In this document: positions 18,992-28,683 of the stretch, piece after piece
Layout: the number at the start of each line of letters is the position of its first letter
Position numbering within the stretch: the first letter of the stretch is position 1
Assembly (NCBI RefSeq): GCF_022012445.1
Contig: NZ_JAKLTS010000005.1
Location: 248,001 to 312,000 of the forward strand
Length of the DNA: 64,000 bases
Direction of reading: 5' to 3'
From: Massilia sp. TS11
GTDB taxonomy: Bacteria > Pseudomonadota > Gammaproteobacteria > Burkholderiales > Burkholderiaceae_D
Made by a program: the position numbers and the translations under genes
Notes under the pieces: model-generated
What the model was told of the DNA's origin: nothing
The model's input: only the letters and a program-made list of their open reading frames with translations
The model's database searches: none

Positions 18992-20623
18992 TTAAACACC
19001 GATACCGTATTTGCGCCGCACGGCCTCGAATTCCTCTTCGAGTTTGGGCAGCTTGTCGTTGTGCGCGTCGATGCGTTTGATCGTATCGATGTCGCCGTAG
19101 ATGCGCTCGGCCAGCGTGTGGTCCCAGCCCATCGCGTCGATCTGGCGCAGGAAGATGCGCGAGGCCGCAAACAGCACCTGCAGATTGCCCGGTTGCATAT
19201 GCAGCGCTTCGAGCATGGCCTGGGTCGCGCCTTTGTGGTCGCCGGTTTTGGAGCGGTCCTCGGCCTTGGCCATGAGCTCGGCCACCTGGGCTTTGAGATG
19301 GGAATTGATGGTCTCGGCCAGATCCTCGCGCCCGTGCTTGACGAAGAACTGCACGGCCTGGGGTGCCGGCATCTCGCTGTTCGGGTCGGCCATGACGTTC
19401 ATGACCACGGCCGTCGCCTCCTCGTCCAGGCTGTAGTCGAGACAGCTCTTGGCCAGATCCAGGCGCAGGCGCGTGGACAGGCCCTCGGCCGTCTTCATGC
19501 CGGCCGCGGCGGCCTGCAGCTGCTCGACCGCGGCATCGATATTGCCGTTCGCTTCCTGCATCAGTGCGGTCGAGATGGCCTTGCACACATCGACCGAGGC
19601 AACGCCGCGCAGCGAGCGCTCGAGGTCGCGGATGGTGGCAGCGGCCTGCACATTGTCATTGCGGGCGACCAGGGTGCGCACCAGATTCACATGGTCTTCG
19701 GGATTGCGGAACTCGGAATAGCGCGCCTTGATCAAGACCTGCTTGAAGCTCTTTTCGGCCATGCCGAAGTCGCCCGATTCGAGCGCGGTGTCGCCCAGCA
19801 CGCGCAGGCGGCGCACCACGTGCGGCGAGATCGACACGGCCGTCTCCAGCGTGCGCTGGGCGGCCTGGACGTCGCCATTGGTCTTGTAGCAGGTTGCCAG
19901 CAGGTCGTAGGCGGCCATGAACTTCGGGTTCTCGGTCGTCAGGCGCACCAGTTCGGCCTGGGCGTCGAGCGAGCGGCCCTGGGCGATCATGGCGCGCGCC
20001 AGTCCCAGATGGGCCCAGCCGATCGGCTTGGTGGCGAGGATATTGCGGTACATCTCCTCGGCCTCGGCATATTCTTCGAGCGACATGTGCAGCTCGGCGC
20101 GCAGCTTGGCAAATTCCACCGCGTAGCGCGGCATATTCGCTTCGCCGCTGGCGCAGGACTTGATCGCCTCGCGCAGATTGCCCTGGCCGATCAGCTGATA
20201 GGTCGGCAGGAAGGCCATGCGCCGCTCGATCGCGCGCTGGATGCGGGCGCTGAGCACGTCGACAGTGAAGGGCTTGAGAATGTAATCGGTGGGCACCAGT
20301 TCGGCCGCGCTGATGACCTTGCTGTAGATGCCTTCCGAGGTAATCATGATGAAGATCGTCCACAGGCCGATCAGCTTGTGCAGGCGCAGGTCTTCCAGCA
20401 GCTGCTGGCCGTCCTGGCCGTCTTCCTGGCTGCCCAGGTCGTATTCGCACAGGATGATGTCGTACGAGCGCTTCATCAGCTGGCGGATCGCGGTCCCGGA
20501 GGACTGGGCGAACTCCACCTTGGTGATGTTCGCCTGCACCAGCATATTGTGCAATTGCCCGCGCATGCCCGGATTCGGGTCCACGATCAGCACGGACAAA
20601 TTGCTGTTGTCTTGCATTCCCAT
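18992..20623 (-). CDS. Receiver-domain protein with TPR repeats (atypical receiver)
   Basis: A 543-aa cytosolic protein: an N-terminal CheY-like receiver (about 8-135), a linker, then tetratricopeptide repeats to the end. The receiver keeps the acidic-pocket Asp15, the switch Thr95 and the conserved Lys117 (ILKPF). The residue at the normal phospho-acceptor position, five after the Asp of YDIIL, is Glu60 (CEYDLG) rather than Asp. There is no DNA-binding or enzymatic output, so it probably works through protein contacts. AGGG seven bases before ATG 20623 supports the start. It diverges from purL; the TPR protein downstream may be its partner. Confidence 0.82.
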   Translation of the reverse strand: MGMQDNSNLSVLIVDPNPGMRGQLHNMLVQANITKVEFAQSSGTAIRQLMKRSYDIILCEYDLGSQEDGQDGQQLLEDLRLHKLIGLWTIFIMITSEGIYSKVISAAELVPTDYILKPFTVDVLSARIQRAIERRMAFLPTYQLIGQGNLREAIKSCASGEANMPRYAVEFAKLRAELHMSLEEYAEAEEMYRNILATKPIGWAHLGLARAMIAQGRSLDAQAELVRLTTENPKFMAAYDLLATCYKTNGDVQAAQRTLETAVSISPHVVRRLRVLGDTALESGDFGMAEKSFKQVLIKARYSEFRNPEDHVNLVRTLVARNDNVQAAATIRDLERSLRGVASVDVCKAISTALMQEANGNIDAAVEQLQAAAAGMKTAEGLSTRLRLDLAKSCLDYSLDEEATAVVMNVMADPNSEMPAPQAVQFFVKHGREDLAETINSHLKAQVAELMAKAEDRSKTGDHKGATQAMLEALHMQPGNLQVLFAASRIFLRQIDAMGWDHTLAERIYGDIDTIKRIDAHNDKLPKLEEEFEAVRRKYGIGV

Positions 20624-20766
20624 TAACTAACCCTAAGTCTCACGGCCCATTTTTATCGGTAACGGCTCTCGCGACCGTCTCTTGATAAGCGTTCAATAGG
20701 GTACGCGAAGCCGGCCCGCAGGACAACCAAAAGGGCGGAATTTGTGACTGAAACCGGTTGCCTTTT

Positions 20767-20796
20767 CTGCCAAGAAGGGGGCGGGGAGGGTATAAT
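20767..20796 (+). promoter_or_regulatory. Sigma70 promoter of purL
   Basis: A perfect -10 TATAAT (20791-20796) with CTGCCA (20767-20772, 4/6 to TTGACA) at 18-bp spacing, giving a leader of about 50 bases to ATG 20852. PurR-type operators are not obvious. Confidence 0.6.
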
Positions 20797-20851
20797 GTCG
20801 GCCTCTATCCAGTCCAATCCGCAGCCACGCTGCATCAACCATCCTCCAGCC

Positions 20852-23800
20852 ATGTTGATACTGCCGGGTTCCAATGCCCTGTCTGCTTTCCGTACCAAAC
20901 GTCTCCTGAGCCAATTGCAAGCGGTCGCCCCGGCGGTCAGCGCTGTGGTGGCGCGCTTCGTCCACTTCGTCGATGTGCCGGGCGGCCTGTCCGCCGAGGA
21001 CAGCGCGCGTCTCGACGCCATGCTGGTCTATGGCGAACCGTTCGCGCAGCCGGCCCATGATGGCCACAGCGAACAGTTCGTGGTGATTCCGCGCTTCGGC
21101 ACGATTTCACCCTGGGCCTCGAAGGCGACCGACATCGCCCACAACTGCGGCATGGCCCACATCCACCGCATCGAGCGCGGCGTGCAGTACTTCGTGCAGC
21201 TCAAGCAGGGCTGGCTCGGTATCGGTGGCGTCAAGCATCTGGCCGAGGCCGAAGTGCAGGCCGTGGCGGCGCTGCTGCACGACCGCATGACGGAGAGCGT
21301 GCTGCGCACGCCGGAGCAGGCCCAGGCCTTGTTCCAGGAGCTGGAAGCCAAGCCGCTCGCCTTCGTGGACGTGGTCGGCCGTGGCCGCGCGGCCCTGGTC
21401 GAGGCCAATAGCGAGATGGGCCTGGCCATGTCGGACGACGAGATCGATTATCTGGAAGCGGCCTTCAGCAAGGCCGGCCGCAATCCCTCGGACGTGGAAC
21501 TGATGATGTTCGCCCAGGCGAACTCGGAGCACTGCCGCCACAAGATCTTCAACGCGGACTGGACCATCGACGGCGTGGCGCAGGACATCTCGCTGTTCAA
21601 GATGATCAAGAACACCCACGAGAAGCATCCGGAAGGCACGGTCGTCGCCTATTCGGACAACTCCTCGATCATCGAAGGCGGCAGCGTCACGCGCTTCTAT
21701 CCGGATGGCGCGACCCAGCAGTACACGCCGAAAACCGAGCTGACCCACATCCTGATGAAGGTCGAGACGCACAACCACCCGACCGCGATTTCGCCCTTCC
21801 CGGGCGCCTCCACCGGCGCCGGCGGCGAGATCCGCGACGAGGGTGCGACCGGCCGTGGCGCCAAGCCCAAGGCGGGTCTGACCGGCTTCACCGTCTCGAA
21901 CCTGATGCTGCCCGAGGCCGTGCGCGCCTGGGAAACCGCGGCCGACGTGACGGCCGCCGGTGAACGCGCACCCGCCGCGGCCTATGGCAAGCCGGAGCGC
22001 ATTGCCTCGCCGCTGCAGATCATGATCGACGGCCCCATCGGGGGCGCCGCCTTCTCCAACGAATTCGGCCGCCCGGTGCTGGGCGGCTACTTCCGCACCT
22101 ATGAGCAGAATGTCGGCGCGGCCGGCACGGTCTACGGCTATCACAAGCCGATTATGATCGCCGGCGGCATCGGCAATATCTCGGCCGTGCACACCCACAA
22201 GCACGGGATCCCGGTGGGCAGCCTGCTGATTCAGCTCGGCGGCCCCGGCATGCGCATCGGCATGGGCGGCTCGGCCGCGTCCTCGATGGCGACCGGCACC
22301 AACACGGCCGATCTGGACTTTGACTCGGTCCAACGCGGCAATCCGGAGATGGAACGCCGGGCCCAGGAAGTCATCAATGCCTGCTGGGCCATGGGCGAGA
22401 ACAACCCCATTCTGTCGATCCACGACGTCGGCGCCGGCGGTCTGTCCAACGCCTTCCCCGAGATCACCAATGACGCCAAGCGCGGCGCCATTTTCGATCT
22501 GCGCAAGGTGCCGCTTGAGGAATCGGGCATGGCCCCGAAAGAGATCTGGTCGAACGAATCGCAGGAGCGCTATGTGCTGGCCATCGCCCAGGAGCGCCTG
22601 GCCGAATTCCAGGCTCTGTGCGAGCGCGAGCGCTGCCCGTTCGCGGCCGTCGGCGTCGCCACCGAGGAACGCCAGCTCAAGCTGGTGGACCCGAAAACCG
22701 GCGTGGACCCGGTCGATATGCCGATGGAAGTCCTGCTCGGCAAGCCGCCCAAGATGCACCGCGACGTCAGCCATGTGCGCTACGACTTCCCGGCCCTGGA
22801 CCTGACCGGTATCGCGCTCGAGGAAGCGGCGCAGCGCGTGCTGCAGCTGCCGACCGTGGCCGACAAGTCCTTCCTGATCACCATTGGCGACCGCAGCGTG
22901 GGCGCGATGTCGGTGCGTGACCAGATGGTCGGTCCGTGGCAGGTGCCGGTGGCCGATTGCGCCGTCACCGCGATGAGCCTGGAAGGCTATCTGGGCGAGG
23001 CCATGGCCATGGGCGAACGCACGCCGCTGGCCGTGATCGACGCGCCGGCCTCGGGCCGCATGGCGGTCGGCGAGGCGATCACGAATATCGCCGCCGCCCC
23101 GATCGCCAAGATCGGCGACATCAAGCTGTCCGCCAACTGGATGGCCGCCTGCGGCCAGCCGGGCCAGGACGCCGCGCTGTTCGATACCGTCAAAGCCGTG
23201 GGCATGGAACTGTGCCCGGCGCTGGGCGTGTCTATCCCGGTCGGCAAGGATTCGCTGTCGATGCGCACCACCTGGAAGGACGACGGCCAGGACAAGGCCG
23301 TGATCTCGCCGGTGTCGCTGATCGTCTCGGCCTTTGCGCCGGTGACCGATGTGCGGCGCGCGCTGACTCCGCAGCTGCGCACCGATCTCGGCGACACGGC
23401 CCTGATCCTGATCGACCTCGGCCGCGGCAAGAACCGCATGGGCGCCTCGGCCCTGGCCCAGGTGACCCAGCAGCTCGGCAATGCCGCGCCGGACGTCGAC
23501 GATCCGGCCGACCTGAAGGCCTTCTTCGAGGCGATCCAGGAACTGAATCCGAAACTGCTGGCCTACCACGACCGTTCCGACGGCGGCCTGTTCGCCACAC
23601 TGTGCGAAATGGCCTTTGCCGGCCGCGCCGGCGTGACCGTCAACCTCGACATCCTGACGCTGGAAAGCGAACATGCGATGGACCAGGGCGACGCCAAGAA
23701 CTGGGCCGGCCAGGTGGCCGAGCGCCGCAATGACCTGACCCTGCGCGCGCTGTTCAGTGAGGAACTGGGCGCCGTCATCCAGGTCAAAGCCGAGGAGAAG

Positions 23801-24868
23801 TCGGCCGTGATGGAAGTGCTGCGCAAGTACAATCTGGGCGCCTGCTCGCACATCATCGGCAAGCTCAACGACCGCGGCGTGGTGGAATTCACGCGCGACG
23901 CCAAAGTCATCTACAGCCAGCCGCGCAGCGCGCTGCATCGCCTGTGGAGCGAGACCAGCTGGCGCATCGCCCGCCTGCGCGACAACCCGGCCTGCGCCGA
24001 TGCCGAATACGATCGTCTGCTCGACGAACAGGACCCGGGCATGACGCCGAAGATCAGCTTCGATCCGGCCGAGAACGTGGCCGCGCCCTTCATCGCCAGC
24101 GGCGCGCGTCCGCGCGTGGCCATCCTGCGCGAGCAGGGCGTCAACTCGCACGTGGAAACCGCCTGGGTCATGCACCAGGCCGGCTTTGACGCGATCGACG
24201 TCCACATGAGCGACCTGATCGCCGGCCGCGCCCGCCTTGACGCCTTCCAAGGGCTGATCGCCGTTGGCGGCTTCTCCTACGGCGACGTGCTCGGCGCGGG
24301 TGAGGGCTGGGCCAAGACGATCCTGTTCAACAGCAAGCTGTCGGAGCAGTTCGCCGCCTTCTTCGCGCGTGGCGACAGCTTCGGCCTGGGCATCTGCAAT
24401 GGCTGCCAGATGATGAGCAATCTGAAGTCCATCATCCCGGGCGCCGCCGCCTGGCCCAAGTTCACGCGCAACAAGTCGGAGCAATTCGAAGCGCGCTTTG
24501 CCATGGTGGAAGTGCTGGACTCGCCGTCGATCTTCTTCAGCGGCATGGCCGGGACCCAGACCCCGATCGCCGTCGCGCACGGCGAAGGCTTTGCCGACTT
24601 CTCGCAGACGGGCGACATCGGCCAGGCGCTGGCGGCACTGCGTTATGTCGACAACCGTGGCCAGGCCACCGAAGCCTATCCGTTCAACCCGAACGGCTCG
24701 CCGGCCGGTCTGACGGCGGTCACCACGGCCGATGGCCGCTTCACCGTGATGATGCCGCACGCCGAGCGCGTGTTCCGCACGGTGCAGCACTCGTGGGCGC
24801 CCGATGGCTGGGGTGAGGACGGCCCGTGGATGCGGATGTTCCGCAACGCGCGCAAGTGGGTCGGCTAA
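20852..24868 (+). CDS. purL: Phosphoribosylformylglycinamidine synthase (FGAR amidotransferase)
   Basis: The large single-chain PurL (1338 aa) makes FGAM from FGAR, glutamine and ATP, the fourth step of purine synthesis. It starts [14 protein letters not shown], aligning with the E. coli start region. The central AIR-synthase-like ATP domains include [16 protein letters not shown]. The C-terminal glutaminase domain has its nucleophile Cys1182 in GICNGCQMM and the catalytic His in MMPHAERV. The frame is open upstream to 20744, but that stretch carries the TATAAT promoter and does not match PurL, so ATG 20852 is preferred. It converges with the ArsR-type gene, 4 bp apart. Confidence 0.97.
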   Translation: MLILPGSNALSAFRTKRLLSQLQAVAPAVSAVVARFVHFVDVPGGLSAEDSARLDAMLVYGEPFAQPAHDGHSEQFVVIPRFGTISPWASKATDIAHNCGMAHIHRIERGVQYFVQLKQGWLGIGGVKHLAEAEVQAVAALLHDRMTESVLRTPEQAQALFQELEAKPLAFVDVVGRGRAALVEANSEMGLAMSDDEIDYLEAAFSKAGRNPSDVELMMFAQANSEHCRHKIFNADWTIDGVAQDISLFKMIKNTHEKHPEGTVVAYSDNSSIIEGGSVTRFYPDGATQQYTPKTELTHILMKVETHNHPTAISPFPGASTGAGGEIRDEGATGRGAKPKAGLTGFTVSNLMLPEAVRAWETAADVTAAGERAPAAAYGKPERIASPLQIMIDGPIGGAAFSNEFGRPVLGGYFRTYEQNVGAAGTVYGYHKPIMIAGGIGNISAVHTHKHGIPVGSLLIQLGGPGMRIGMGGSAASSMATGTNTADLDFDSVQRGNPEMERRAQEVINACWAMGENNPILSIHDVGAGGLSNAFPEITNDAKRGAIFDLRKVPLEESGMAPKEIWSNESQERYVLAIAQERLAEFQALCERERCPFAAVGVATEERQLKLVDPKTGVDPVDMPMEVLLGKPPKMHRDVSHVRYDFPALDLTGIALEEAAQRVLQLPTVADKSFLITIGDRSVGAMSVRDQMVGPWQVPVADCAVTAMSLEGYLGEAMAMGERTPLAVIDAPASGRMAVGEAITNIAAAPIAKIGDIKLSANWMAACGQPGQDAALFDTVKAVGMELCPALGVSIPVGKDSLSMRTTWKDDGQDKAVISPVSLIVSAFAPVTDVRRALTPQLRTDLGDTALILIDLGRGKNRMGASALAQVTQQLGNAAPDVDDPADLKAFFEAIQELNPKLLAYHDRSDGGLFATLCEMAFAGRAGVTVNLDILTLESEHAMDQGDAKNWAGQVAERRNDLTLRALFSEELGAVIQVKAEEKSAVMEVLRKYNLGACSHIIGKLNDRGVVEFTRDAKVIYSQPRSALHRLWSETSWRIARLRDNPACADAEYDRLLDEQDPGMTPKISFDPAENVAAPFIASGARPRVAILREQGVNSHVETAWVMHQAGFDAIDVHMSDLIAGRARLDAFQGLIAVGGFSYGDVLGAGEGWAKTILFNSKLSEQFAAFFARGDSFGLGICNGCQMMSNLKSIIPGAAAWPKFTRNKSEQFEARFAMVEVLDSPSIFFSGMAGTQTPIAVAHGEGFADFSQTGDIGQALAALRYVDNRGQATEAYPFNPNGSPAGLTAVTTADGRFTVMMPHAERVFRTVQHSWAPDGWGEDGPWMRMFRNARKWVG

Positions 24869-24872
24869 ACGC

Positions 24873-25577
24873 CTAGACGGCCAGGGCAGGGCGGGCCGCG
24901 AGGTCCGTCAGCTCGGCCAGCCAGCGCTGGCCCGGCGGCGTGATGTGCAGCACGCGCGAGTGCTTGTCACGCCGCACCCAGTCGCGTTCCAGCAGCGTGC
25001 GCAGCAGCGCCGCGCCGAGCGCGCCGGCCAAATGGCTGCGCCGCTCGCTCCAATCCAGACAGCTGCGGCACAGTACGCGCGGCTGCGCCTCGAGCGCGGC
25101 CACATCGATCCCCCAGGACTGCATCAGGGCCCGGCCCGGCGTCGACAGCCGCATGCCGTCCGCCCCCAGGACGAAGGCGCCGCGTGCCAGCAGGGCCTCG
25201 TACACAGCCACCCCGGTTTCGCCGGCCAGATGGTCGTAGCAGACGCGCGCCTTGCGCAGCGCCGGCTCGCGCGGGCTCGAGCGCAGGCGCACGGCACCGG
25301 TGCGATAGGCCACCTGCATCAGCGATTCCAGCAATTGGGCCACATCGTGGCTGGCCAGCCGGTAGTAGCGGTGGCGGCCCTGAACTTCCACCGCCAGCAG
25401 CTGGGCCTCGAGTAGTTTGGCCAGGTGCCCGCTCATCGTCTGGCGGCTGACATGGGCGTGTGTCGCCAGCTCGGTTGCCGTCAGCGCCATGCCGGACATC
25501 AGGGCGGTCAGCGCCTCGGCGCGCGCATGGTCGCCGATCAGTGCGGCGATGCCAGTAATCTGTGGGCCATCTTTCAT
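24873..25577 (-). CDS. ArsR-family winged-helix transcriptional regulator
   Basis: A 234-aa DNA-binding repressor candidate. The N-terminal ArsR winged helix (about 10-90) contains the recognition-helix sequence [20 protein letters not shown] and a wing with RHRYYRL. The C-terminal ~140 residues form a second domain, with Cys pairs near 116 ([13 protein letters not shown]) and in [14 protein letters not shown], unlike the short metal-sensing ArsR proteins. It diverges from the NIPSNAP/ABM genes across 71 bp that hold a perfect inverted repeat overlapping its own start codon, so it probably represses itself and that pair. The ligand is unknown; the cysteines could sense redox state or metal. 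Confidence 0.88.
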   Translation of the reverse strand: MKDGPQITGIAALIGDHARAEALTALMSGMALTATELATHAHVSRQTMSGHLAKLLEAQLLAVEVQGRHRYYRLASHDVAQLLESLMQVAYRTGAVRLRSSPREPALRKARVCYDHLAGETGVAVYEALLARGAFVLGADGMRLSTPGRALMQSWGIDVAALEAQPRVLCRSCLDWSERRSHLAGALGAALLRTLLERDWVRRDKHSRVLHITPPGQRWLAELTDLAARPALAV

Positions 25578-25599
25578 GCTTCGATCTTAGCCGAAGCAT
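25576..25599. promoter_or_regulatory. Probable operator of the ArsR-type regulator
   Basis: A perfect inverted repeat ATGCTTCG-N8-CGAAGCAT, placed between the divergent regulator and NIPSNAP genes and overlapping the regulator's ATG (25575-25577, minus strand). A 24-bp dyad fits a dimeric winged-helix repressor. The binding itself is inferred. Confidence 0.6.
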
Positions 25600-25648
25600 C
25601 GCGCGGCTCCAAGGCTGGACAATGGGCTTTTTTCACCAGGAGCCCTGC

Positions 25649-25951
25649 ATGATCACCGTGTTTATCCGCTATGAAATCGATCCGTTCCAGCGCGCCGCCT
25701 TCCAGGAGTATGCTGAGAACTGGGGCCGCATCATTCCGCGCTGCGGCGGCCAGTTGCTCGGCTACTTTCTGCCGCACGAGGGCAGCAACTACGAAGCCTG
25801 GGGTCTGATCGGCTTCGCCAGTCTGGCCGAATACGAGGCCTACCGGGCCCGCCTCAAGGCCGACCCCGAAGGCCGCGCCAATTTTGCCTTCGCGCAGGAG
25901 CGGCGTTTCATTCTGCGCGAGGAGCGCCGCTTTACGGAGAAAGTCGCATGA
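25649..25951 (+). CDS. NIPSNAP family protein
   Basis: A 100-aa ferredoxin-like (dimeric alpha/beta barrel) protein. It begins [12 protein letters not shown] and contains [15 protein letters not shown] and [14 protein letters not shown], typical of the NIPSNAP family, whose bacterial members have no settled function. AGGAG (25638-25642) seven bases before ATG 25649 fixes the start. Its stop overlaps the next gene by 4 bp (ATGA), so the two are coupled and may form a mixed dimer or act in the same pathway. Control by the divergent ArsR-type protein is likely from the operator between them. Confidence 0.85.
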   Translation: MITVFIRYEIDPFQRAAFQEYAENWGRIIPRCGGQLLGYFLPHEGSNYEAWGLIGFASLAEYEAYRARLKADPEGRANFAFAQERRFILREERRFTEKVA

Positions 25952-26298
25952 TCGCCGTTATTTTCGAAGTCACGCCCGCCCCCGGCAAACAGGGCGACTA
26001 TCTGGACTGGGCCGCCGAGCTGGCGCCGCTGCTGCAGGGCCGCGATGGTTTCATCTCGGTCGAGCGCTTCCAGATCCTGAGCGACCCGAGCCGCCTGCTG
26101 TCGCTGCAGTTCTGGCGCGACGAGGAAGCCCTGACACGCTGGCGCAATGAGGAGGCGCACCGCAGCGCCCAGGCCGGTGGTCGGGCCGGCATCTTCGCCA
26201 ATTACCGGCTGCGCGTGGCCCATGTGTTGCGCGACTATGGGATGCACGAACGGGCCGAGGCGCCGGCGGACTCGCGGCGCGCACACGATCTTGGCTAG
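25948..26298 (+). CDS. Antibiotic biosynthesis monooxygenase (ABM) domain protein
   Basis: A 116-aa dimeric alpha/beta-barrel protein of the ABM superfamily, which includes small cofactor-free monooxygenases and haem-degrading enzymes. It starts [22 protein letters not shown] and has the conserved GFISVERFQ and [12 protein letters not shown] strands. Its start overlaps the NIPSNAP stop. The last ~25 residues ([10 protein letters not shown] end) are extra. Activity cannot be predicted; many members act on quinones, haem or toxic aromatics, or only bind ligands. Confidence 0.84.
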   Translation: MIAVIFEVTPAPGKQGDYLDWAAELAPLLQGRDGFISVERFQILSDPSRLLSLQFWRDEEALTRWRNEEAHRSAQAGGRAGIFANYRLRVAHVLRDYGMHERAEAPADSRRAHDLG

Positions 26299-26377
26299 AT
26301 AGCAAGATTAATTGCACGAAGGTACAAGTTACTTTCGGCTGCGGCACGCGCACAATAGGCATGAAGGAGTCCACATC

Positions 26378-26992
26378 ATGCACGTCGCCCGTTTGAATTC
26401 GCCGCTGCTACGCCAGCCCAGCCTGTGGGAGCGCCTGGTCGATTATGTCGCCGGCGCGCCCGTCAAACCGGCTTCGGCCGATTTTGGCGATCAGGCCCCG
26501 TACGAAACACCGACCCATGCGGCCGACTATGTGCTCGAGCGCGATTACGGCGAGAACACCCTGGTCGGCGTGCTGGCCGGCCTGGCGCCGGGTCAGCCGG
26601 GCGCGCTGCTCACCATGCTGGCGCGCACCGTGCTCGACGACGCCATTCTGCTGGCAGGCGCCGACGATCCGGCCGGGATTCTGCGCTGCGCAGACGGCGA
26701 TCTGAAAACCCTGCTGGCCGCCGGTGGCTGTCAGAATCTGGTGGGCGGGCAATTGGCCGCCGCCTTCGTGTATGTGGACCGGGCGCGCGGCGTGCTGCGC
26801 TTTGCCGGCGCCGGCATGAGCCTGCGCACGGCCCTGGCCAGCGAGCAGCAGCAGGCCGAGGGCAAGGCCGTGCCCTTGAACAGTCCCGACACCGTGGTCT
26901 ACACCAATACCGAGCTGCCGTTCGCCCCCGCCATGCGTTTCGATTTCTGCCAGGGCGGGGCGATGTTCCATACGATGTCGCTCTACCGCTGA
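26378..26992 (+). CDS. Hypothetical protein, possibly degenerate PP2C/SpoIIE-like
   Basis: A 204-aa protein with no sure family. The stretch from about 63 to 150 (GVLAGLAPGQPGALLTMLA, then LAAAFVYVDRARGVLRFAGAG) follows the outline of SpoIIE/PP2C phosphatases, where similar segments flank the metal-binding aspartates, but the DVSGHG-type metal motif is missing. If the resemblance is real the protein is a pseudo-enzyme. AAGGAG (26364-26369) supports ATG 26378 over the earlier in-frame codon. It has 79 bp of upstream sequence of its own and a strong terminator after it, so it may be a single-gene unit. Confidence 0.6.
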   Translation: MHVARLNSPLLRQPSLWERLVDYVAGAPVKPASADFGDQAPYETPTHAADYVLERDYGENTLVGVLAGLAPGQPGALLTMLARTVLDDAILLAGADDPAGILRCADGDLKTLLAAGGCQNLVGGQLAAAFVYVDRARGVLRFAGAGMSLRTALASEQQQAEGKAVPLNSPDTVVYTNTELPFAPAMRFDFCQGGAMFHTMSLYR

Positions 26993-27011
26993 AGCTCAGG
27001 TCGCAGGCAAT

Positions 27012-27041
27012 AAAAAAGGCAGACCGCGGTCTGCCTTTTTT
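27012..27041. terminator. Bidirectional terminator
   Basis: A perfect palindrome: AAAAAAGGCAGACCG (27012-27026) is the reverse complement of CGGTCTGCCTTTTTT (27027-27041). It serves the plus-strand hypothetical gene and the minus-strand parvulin gene that converge here. Confidence 0.93.
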
Positions 27042-27057
27042 GTATGCCCGGAGGCGC

Positions 27058-27846
27058 TTACTTGACTTTGGCCTTGGCCATCAGGTCCTGACGGAACTTG
27101 GCGACTTTGGCTTGCACCAGCTGTTCGCCAATCTGTTGCTTGACCTGGTCCAGCGGCGGGAACTGGGCGTCACGCACGTCGTCCAGCTTGATCACGTGGA
27201 AGCCGAATTCCGATTTGACCGGGGTTTCGGTGATCTGGCCTTTTTTCAGGCCGACCATGGCGTCCGAGAAGGCTTTCACGTAGCGGGCCGGCGAGGACCA
27301 GCCCAGATCACCGCCAGCTTCCTTCGAACCGTCCAGCGACTTGGCCTTGGCCAGGTCTTCAAACTTGGCGCCGCCTTTGAGCTGCTTGATGATGTCGGTG
27401 GCTTCGGCTTCGGTCTTCACCAGGATGTGGCGGGCCGAGTATTCCTTGTCGCCCATGGCGGCCTTGTACTTGTCGTACTCGGCTTTGATTTCTTCGTCCT
27501 TGACCGGGTTCTTCTGCACGTAAGCCTGGAGCATGGCATTGATGATGATGCTCTGACGGGCGTTATCGATGGCGGCCTTGACGTCTTCCTTGGTGCCGAA
27601 GCCTTGCTTGTCGGCTTCCTGCAGCAGCACTTCGCGGGCGATCAGTTCCTGCTTGACGGCGTCGCGGGTCTGGGCGTTGTCCGGGGCACGGCCCGAGGCG
27701 ACAACTTGCTTGACGGCGGCGTCCAGCTTGGCTTGGGGAATGGCCTTGCCGTTCACGGTGACGGCAGCGGCTTGTGCCTGGGCGAAGGCGGGGGCTGCGG
27801 CGATGGCCAGCATGGCAAACAACAGACGGGCAGGCTTGAACTTCAT
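27058..27846 (-). CDS. Periplasmic peptidyl-prolyl isomerase (parvulin/PpiC type), copy 1
   Basis: A 262-aa exported folding catalyst. ATG 27846 gives a signal peptide (MKFKPARLLFAMLAIAAAPAFAQA) with TAGGA upstream; the longer open frame to 27900 lacks this. A helical SurA-like N domain precedes the rotamase domain (about 130-225), which includes YSARHILV, GGDLGWSSP and SEFGFHVIKLDD. The C-terminus is basic. It is a tandem paralogue of the next upstream gene (258 aa) with matching signal peptide and domain layout. These soluble parvulins resemble PrsA-like foldases or the Bordetella Par27 type. Confidence 0.92.
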   Translation of the reverse strand: MKFKPARLLFAMLAIAAAPAFAQAQAAAVTVNGKAIPQAKLDAAVKQVVASGRAPDNAQTRDAVKQELIAREVLLQEADKQGFGTKEDVKAAIDNARQSIIINAMLQAYVQKNPVKDEEIKAEYDKYKAAMGDKEYSARHILVKTEAEATDIIKQLKGGAKFEDLAKAKSLDGSKEAGGDLGWSSPARYVKAFSDAMVGLKKGQITETPVKSEFGFHVIKLDDVRDAQFPPLDQVKQQIGEQLVQAKVAKFRQDLMAKAKVK

Positions 27847-27863
27847 TGTCAAATTCCTAAAAA

Positions 27864-27895
27864 TTGAAAAGAAGACGGCGCCCAGAGGCGCCGCC
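27864..27895 (-). terminator. Hairpin between the two parvulin genes
   Basis: GGCGCC (27877-27882) pairs with GGCGCC (27887-27892) around a 4-base loop; on the minus strand it is followed by GTCTTCTTTTC. It may attenuate expression of the downstream copy. Confidence 0.4.
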
Positions 27896-27906
27896 GGCAT
27901 ACGAGA

Positions 27907-28683
27907 TTACTTGATTTTTGCTTTCTTGAGAAGCTCGTCCTGGTAAGCCTGCAGCTTCTTGTTCTGCAGGGCTTCGGCCACTTGCGGCTTAACTTCTTCC
28001 AGGGTCGGCAGCTTGGCGGCGCGGATGTCGTCCACCTTGATCACGTGCCAGCCGTTCGGGGTCTGGACCGGGGTCTCGGTGACCTGGCCCTTGTCCAGCT
28101 TGACGAAGGCGTTCGAGAACACGGGCGGGAAGGCCGACGGGGTAGCCCAGTCGAGGTCGCCACCGTTGGCAGCGGTGCCGGTGTCTTTCGAGGTCTTGGC
28201 CAGGTCTTCGAACTTGGCGCCGCCTTTCAGCTTGGCGATCACGTCCTTGGCAGCGGCTTCGCTGTCGACCAGGATGTGGCGCACGTGGTATTCCTTGTCG
28301 CCGGCCTGCTTTTTGAAGGCATCGTATTCAGCCTGGATCTCGGCGTCGCTGACCTTGTTCTTGGCCAGGTAGGCGCTGATCATGGCGTTGATGGTGATGG
28401 CCTGGCGCGCATTTTCGATCTGCAGCTTGACGTTGGCGTCCTTGTCGAAGCCTTGCTTTTCGGCTTCCTGCATCAGCACTTCGCGCTGGATCAGCTGGCT
28501 CTTGATATTGTCGCGCAGCTGGGGCGAATCCTGTTGGCCTTGCGCCACGGCTTGCTTCACGATCGCTTCCACGCGGGCCGAGGGAATCGGCTTGTTGTTC
28601 ACCACAGCGATGTTCTGTGCCATGGCAGGAGCGGCGGCAACAGCGAGGAGCGTCAACAGCAGGCGGGCTGGCTTCAAGTTCAT
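27907..28683 (-). CDS. Periplasmic peptidyl-prolyl isomerase (parvulin/PpiC type), copy 2
   Basis: A 258-aa exported parvulin starting MNLKPARLLLTLLAVAAAPAMAQ, a clear signal peptide. The N-terminal helical arm carries EVLMQEAEKQGFDKD. The rotamase domain (about 130-230) has YHVRHILVDSE, GGDLDWATP and NGWHVIKVDDIR. It sits directly upstream of copy 1 on the same strand with a 60-bp gap, and the two diverge moderately, pointing to an old tandem duplication. TAGGAAAAACACA precedes the ATG. It likely follows the bolA gene in the same direction after an 88-bp gap with its own promoter. Confidence 0.92.
   Translation of the reverse strand: MNLKPARLLLTLLAVAAAPAMAQNIAVVNNKPIPSARVEAIVKQAVAQGQQDSPQLRDNIKSQLIQREVLMQEAEKQGFDKDANVKLQIENARQAITINAMISAYLAKNKVSDAEIQAEYDAFKKQAGDKEYHVRHILVDSEAAAKDVIAKLKGGAKFEDLAKTSKDTGTAANGGDLDWATPSAFPPVFSNAFVKLDKGQVTETPVQTPNGWHVIKVDDIRAAKLPTLEEVKPQVAEALQNKKLQAYQDELLKKAKIK

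Noticed and set aside
20744..20851. In-frame 5' extension of purL
   Set aside because: It contains the TATAAT promoter and has no similarity to PurL N-termini; the conserved start is ATG 20852.
21107..24790. Very long open frame on the minus strand across purL (1227 codons)
   Set aside because: Antisense shadow of a high-GC gene; the product is His/Gly/Asp-rich with no domain, and purL on the other strand is complete and conserved.
26425..27867. 480-codon plus-strand frame spanning the hypothetical gene and the parvulin gene
   Set aside because: It crosses a perfect bidirectional terminator and is out of frame with both well-supported genes.
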